Made by a program: the position numbers and the translations under genes. Below are positions 19,250 through 20,915 of a DNA stretch of 20,915 bases, piece by piece. The DNA lies in assembly GCA_003693705.1 (NCBI GenBank), contig RBZT01000686.1, forward strand, positions 1 through 20,915, given 5' to 3'. The notes beneath the pieces are model-generated. The model was not told the DNA's origin and ran no database searches. It saw only the letters and a list, made by a program, of their open reading frames with translations. This DNA comes from Polymyxa betae. Taxonomy: Eukaryota; Endomyxa; Phytomyxea; Plasmodiophorida; Plasmodiophoridae. Position 1 is the stretch's first letter. Each line of letters opens with the position of its first letter.

Positions 19250-20581
19250 GCCCGTGTCCCGTTCGATACCCAAAATCTTCTTGTCTTCATTTAGTTGTTC
19301 TTGACAAAAATCACGGCAACTATACTCCATACGAGCGTATTCAATCATTATTTCATCCGCAAGTAAATCAGGGTTGCCATTGCCCTCCCAGATGAGGAAT
19401 TCCAGCAATTCGGCAGAAGGAAACCGATGGGAAATCGATATTACGTGTGGCCATTTCTCACAAATCGATTGTAAAATAAAATCCTTCGGCCAGTTAATAA
19501 TGGCAATCACCTGCAAGGTTTCGAACGCTATTGAACGAGAACGACTGCATAGACGTTGTCGCCAGATCCAAGGCGCCCAGATATCAAAAACACGAAATTG
19601 AAGGTCGCTTCTTGCGACCCAGGGGCTGCAATCGGATATGGATAGCAAACGTATTTCGAGCAACCATATGCAGGATCGCCATAAATACATTTCCCGTCAA
19701 AAATCTTGGCAGGATGAGATTCTAATTTCTACAGTAGACGGCTTTCAGCCAACATTGTCGAATCATGCCTTCGACCTTCCACAGGGCCAAACATACTAAC
19801 AATGATACCGTCTGGCGTTGTCACTCCTTGCCGGTTCAAGCAATGACGATGCGGATGCCCATTATAAACCGCACGCTGCAAGTTCTCATACGCGCTCTGC
19901 GGGTTATCCCGAGGACTTGGCCAACAAATGTACTGCTTGGTACCGTCGATGAACGCCCAGCATGAGCGCAGAGGTGCCCCAGCAGATAAACGGCCTCGCA
20001 GTATCGGCCGATATTTTTCTCAACCAACTTGACATTAAAATATATAACAGAGCTTGATATCGAGAGTATATGATATCGACCGTTTTTAAGATGATGCGAG
20101 AGCAGGCTGAGACTGAGCGACCGAATTCATTCGCCACGGTGAAGAGACGGCTAGGCTCACAGAAGCGACGGCAGACAAGAGCAAGCGCTTCGATTCCACT
20201 GGAGACGTCTCCACGTTTTGTTCGGACAACATCTGGGACTCCTAAAGCAATGCGAAGTCGATGCAGTTGATCTATTGTGAAGCGAAATCTGTGTCGAGCT
20301 GTCTCTGGATCTAAATCAAGAGCGAACGTGTTGGAACGGTCGATTTGCAGCGCTTGGCCTGGGCGAATTTTGAAGATGCCAGATTCCATTAAAAGCATCA
20401 TTATCTTGACGAATCGTTTAAAGTTGAATTTGCTAGCGCGTAGAGTGAAAACCATTAAGGCGAAGGCCTCTTTATCGCCCAGAGCTCGAAATCGGGCCAT
20501 ATACGTATATTTACAAACAAGGATATAGAATTTCGATCTGATCGTCTGACGCGGGACCAATCTGAAGATTCTTCGTCTCAC
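19250..20581 (-). pseudogene. Broken PIF/Harbinger-type transposase
   Basis: The 5' part (20581-19904) is one open frame of 225 codons, including DVSSGIEALALVCRRFCEPS and ANEFGRSVSACSRII, the helix-turn-helix-like region that precedes the DDE domain in PIF/Harbinger nucleases. Downstream, in other frames, come AFIDGTKQYI (first catalytic Asp), SMFGPVEGRRHDSTMLAES (second) and IYGDPAYGCSKY (third). Two frame changes occur between about 20020 and 19960, an in-frame TAG lies at about 19733, and a further frame change before 19560 precedes a Phe/Trp-rich end segment (RSRSIAFETLQ). Canonical transposases of this family keep all motifs in one frame. No matching terminal inverted repeats or target-site duplications were identified. 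The AAACTC arrays begin 28 bp beyond the 5' end and may belong to the element. It is a dead copy unless unusual introns rescue it. Confidence 0.78.
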
Positions 20582-20608
20582 TGTAGAGGGTCAACAGCCT
20601 GTCATAGG

Positions 20609-20884
20609 CTCAAACTCAAACTCAAAATGCTTCGAAACACTGGTTTCTGAATACTTGAGTTTGAGATTCTGTGACGGCGGACGAAACTCAAACTCAAACT
20701 CAAAAACGCTTCGAAAGTTCTCTAATAGAGACAATTCGGTGCGCCAGATTTGTTTTTGAGTTTGAGTTTCCTGCCGGTCATACAGTCGCTGATCAAACTC
20801 AATGCATGCAGTCATAAACTCAAACTCAACGATTGCTGAGAAAGCGCAACCTGTTGCTCAACAGAAGATTTTCGTTGAGTTTGC
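20609..20884. repeat. AAACTC hexamer arrays in both orientations
   Basis: Short runs of AAACTC occur at 20612-20626, 20684-20704 and 20816-20828, and its reverse complement TTTGAG or GAGTTT occurs near 20655-20664, 20754-20770 and 20875-20882. The first two direct runs share a downstream GCTTCGAAA (20629-20637 and 20708-20716), so about 77 bp is duplicated. Facing runs such as 20684-20704 and 20754-20770 can form a hairpin. This may be a subterminal repeat of the adjacent transposon or a non-autonomous element. Confidence 0.75.
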
Positions 20885-20915
20885 CCGTCTCAGAGTCACA
20901 AACCCTAACAAATAT

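Noticed and set aside
20591-20815. Minus-strand frame of 74 codons with Phe-Glu repeats
   Set aside because: The repeat is simply translated AAACTC hexamers; there is no other coding signal.
1-20915. CRISPR arrays, rRNA, tRNA, riboswitches, bacterial operons
   Set aside because: None was seen; intron structure and gene content are eukaryotic, so such features are not expected.

Overview
The window is nuclear DNA from a eukaryote with small, densely packed, intron-rich genes. I place it in a compact-genome animal or close holozoan relative and cannot name the species. The reasons are spliceosomal GT-AG introns clustering at 46-56 nt, AATAAA poly(A) signals, and a gene set that includes SNAPC4 with four and a half Myb repeats, a MEF2-type MADS factor, a TMEM209 homologue, an axonemal EFHC (DM10) protein and a manganese-type cation diffusion facilitator (CDF). 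No rRNA, tRNA, CRISPR array, operon or bacterial signal was seen. Exon models were built by eye from frame, splice phase and family similarity. Coordinates are good to about a base where the chain closes in frame; terminal exons are less certain.

Layout, left to right. 1-1678: an unrecognised minus-strand multi-exon gene, poorly resolved, running off the left edge. 1794-2864 (+): a secreted Ser/His/Arg-rich repeat protein, sharing a 115-bp intergenic space with the previous gene. 3255-5908 (-): a complete 12-exon CDF transporter. About 6140-7390 (-): a decayed partial tandem copy of that transporter. 7902-10189 (+): SNAPC4, ten exons. 10447-10842 (+): a small secreted protein. 10843-12053: intergenic, with a 19-bp tandem repeat. 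12054-13651 (-): an EFHC-like protein with three DM10 domains, no EF-hands and one apparent frameshift. 13793-14605 (-): an unrecognised four-exon gene. 15199-15776 (+): a MEF2-like MADS factor. 15833-17777 (-): a TMEM209 homologue whose stop codon faces the MEF2 stop 56 bp away. 18025-18346 (-): a small Cys-rich protein. 18400-19100: unresolved coding-like sequence. About 19250-20581 (-): a broken PIF/Harbinger-type transposase. 20609-20884: AAACTC hexamer arrays in both orientations.

The genes do not form a pathway. They are housekeeping or structural genes (snRNA transcription, nuclear envelope, metal transport, cilium, transcription factor) mixed with fast-evolving secreted proteins and young structural change: a tandem duplication, a transposon remnant and hexamer arrays. 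I did not find a convincing new multi-gene system. The best leads are the tandem transporter pseudogene, the altered TM5 metal site of the intact transporter, the EF-hand-less EFHC protein with its G-run frameshift, the insertion in the MADS domain, the secreted 28-residue repeat protein, and the short introns that can be retained in frame.
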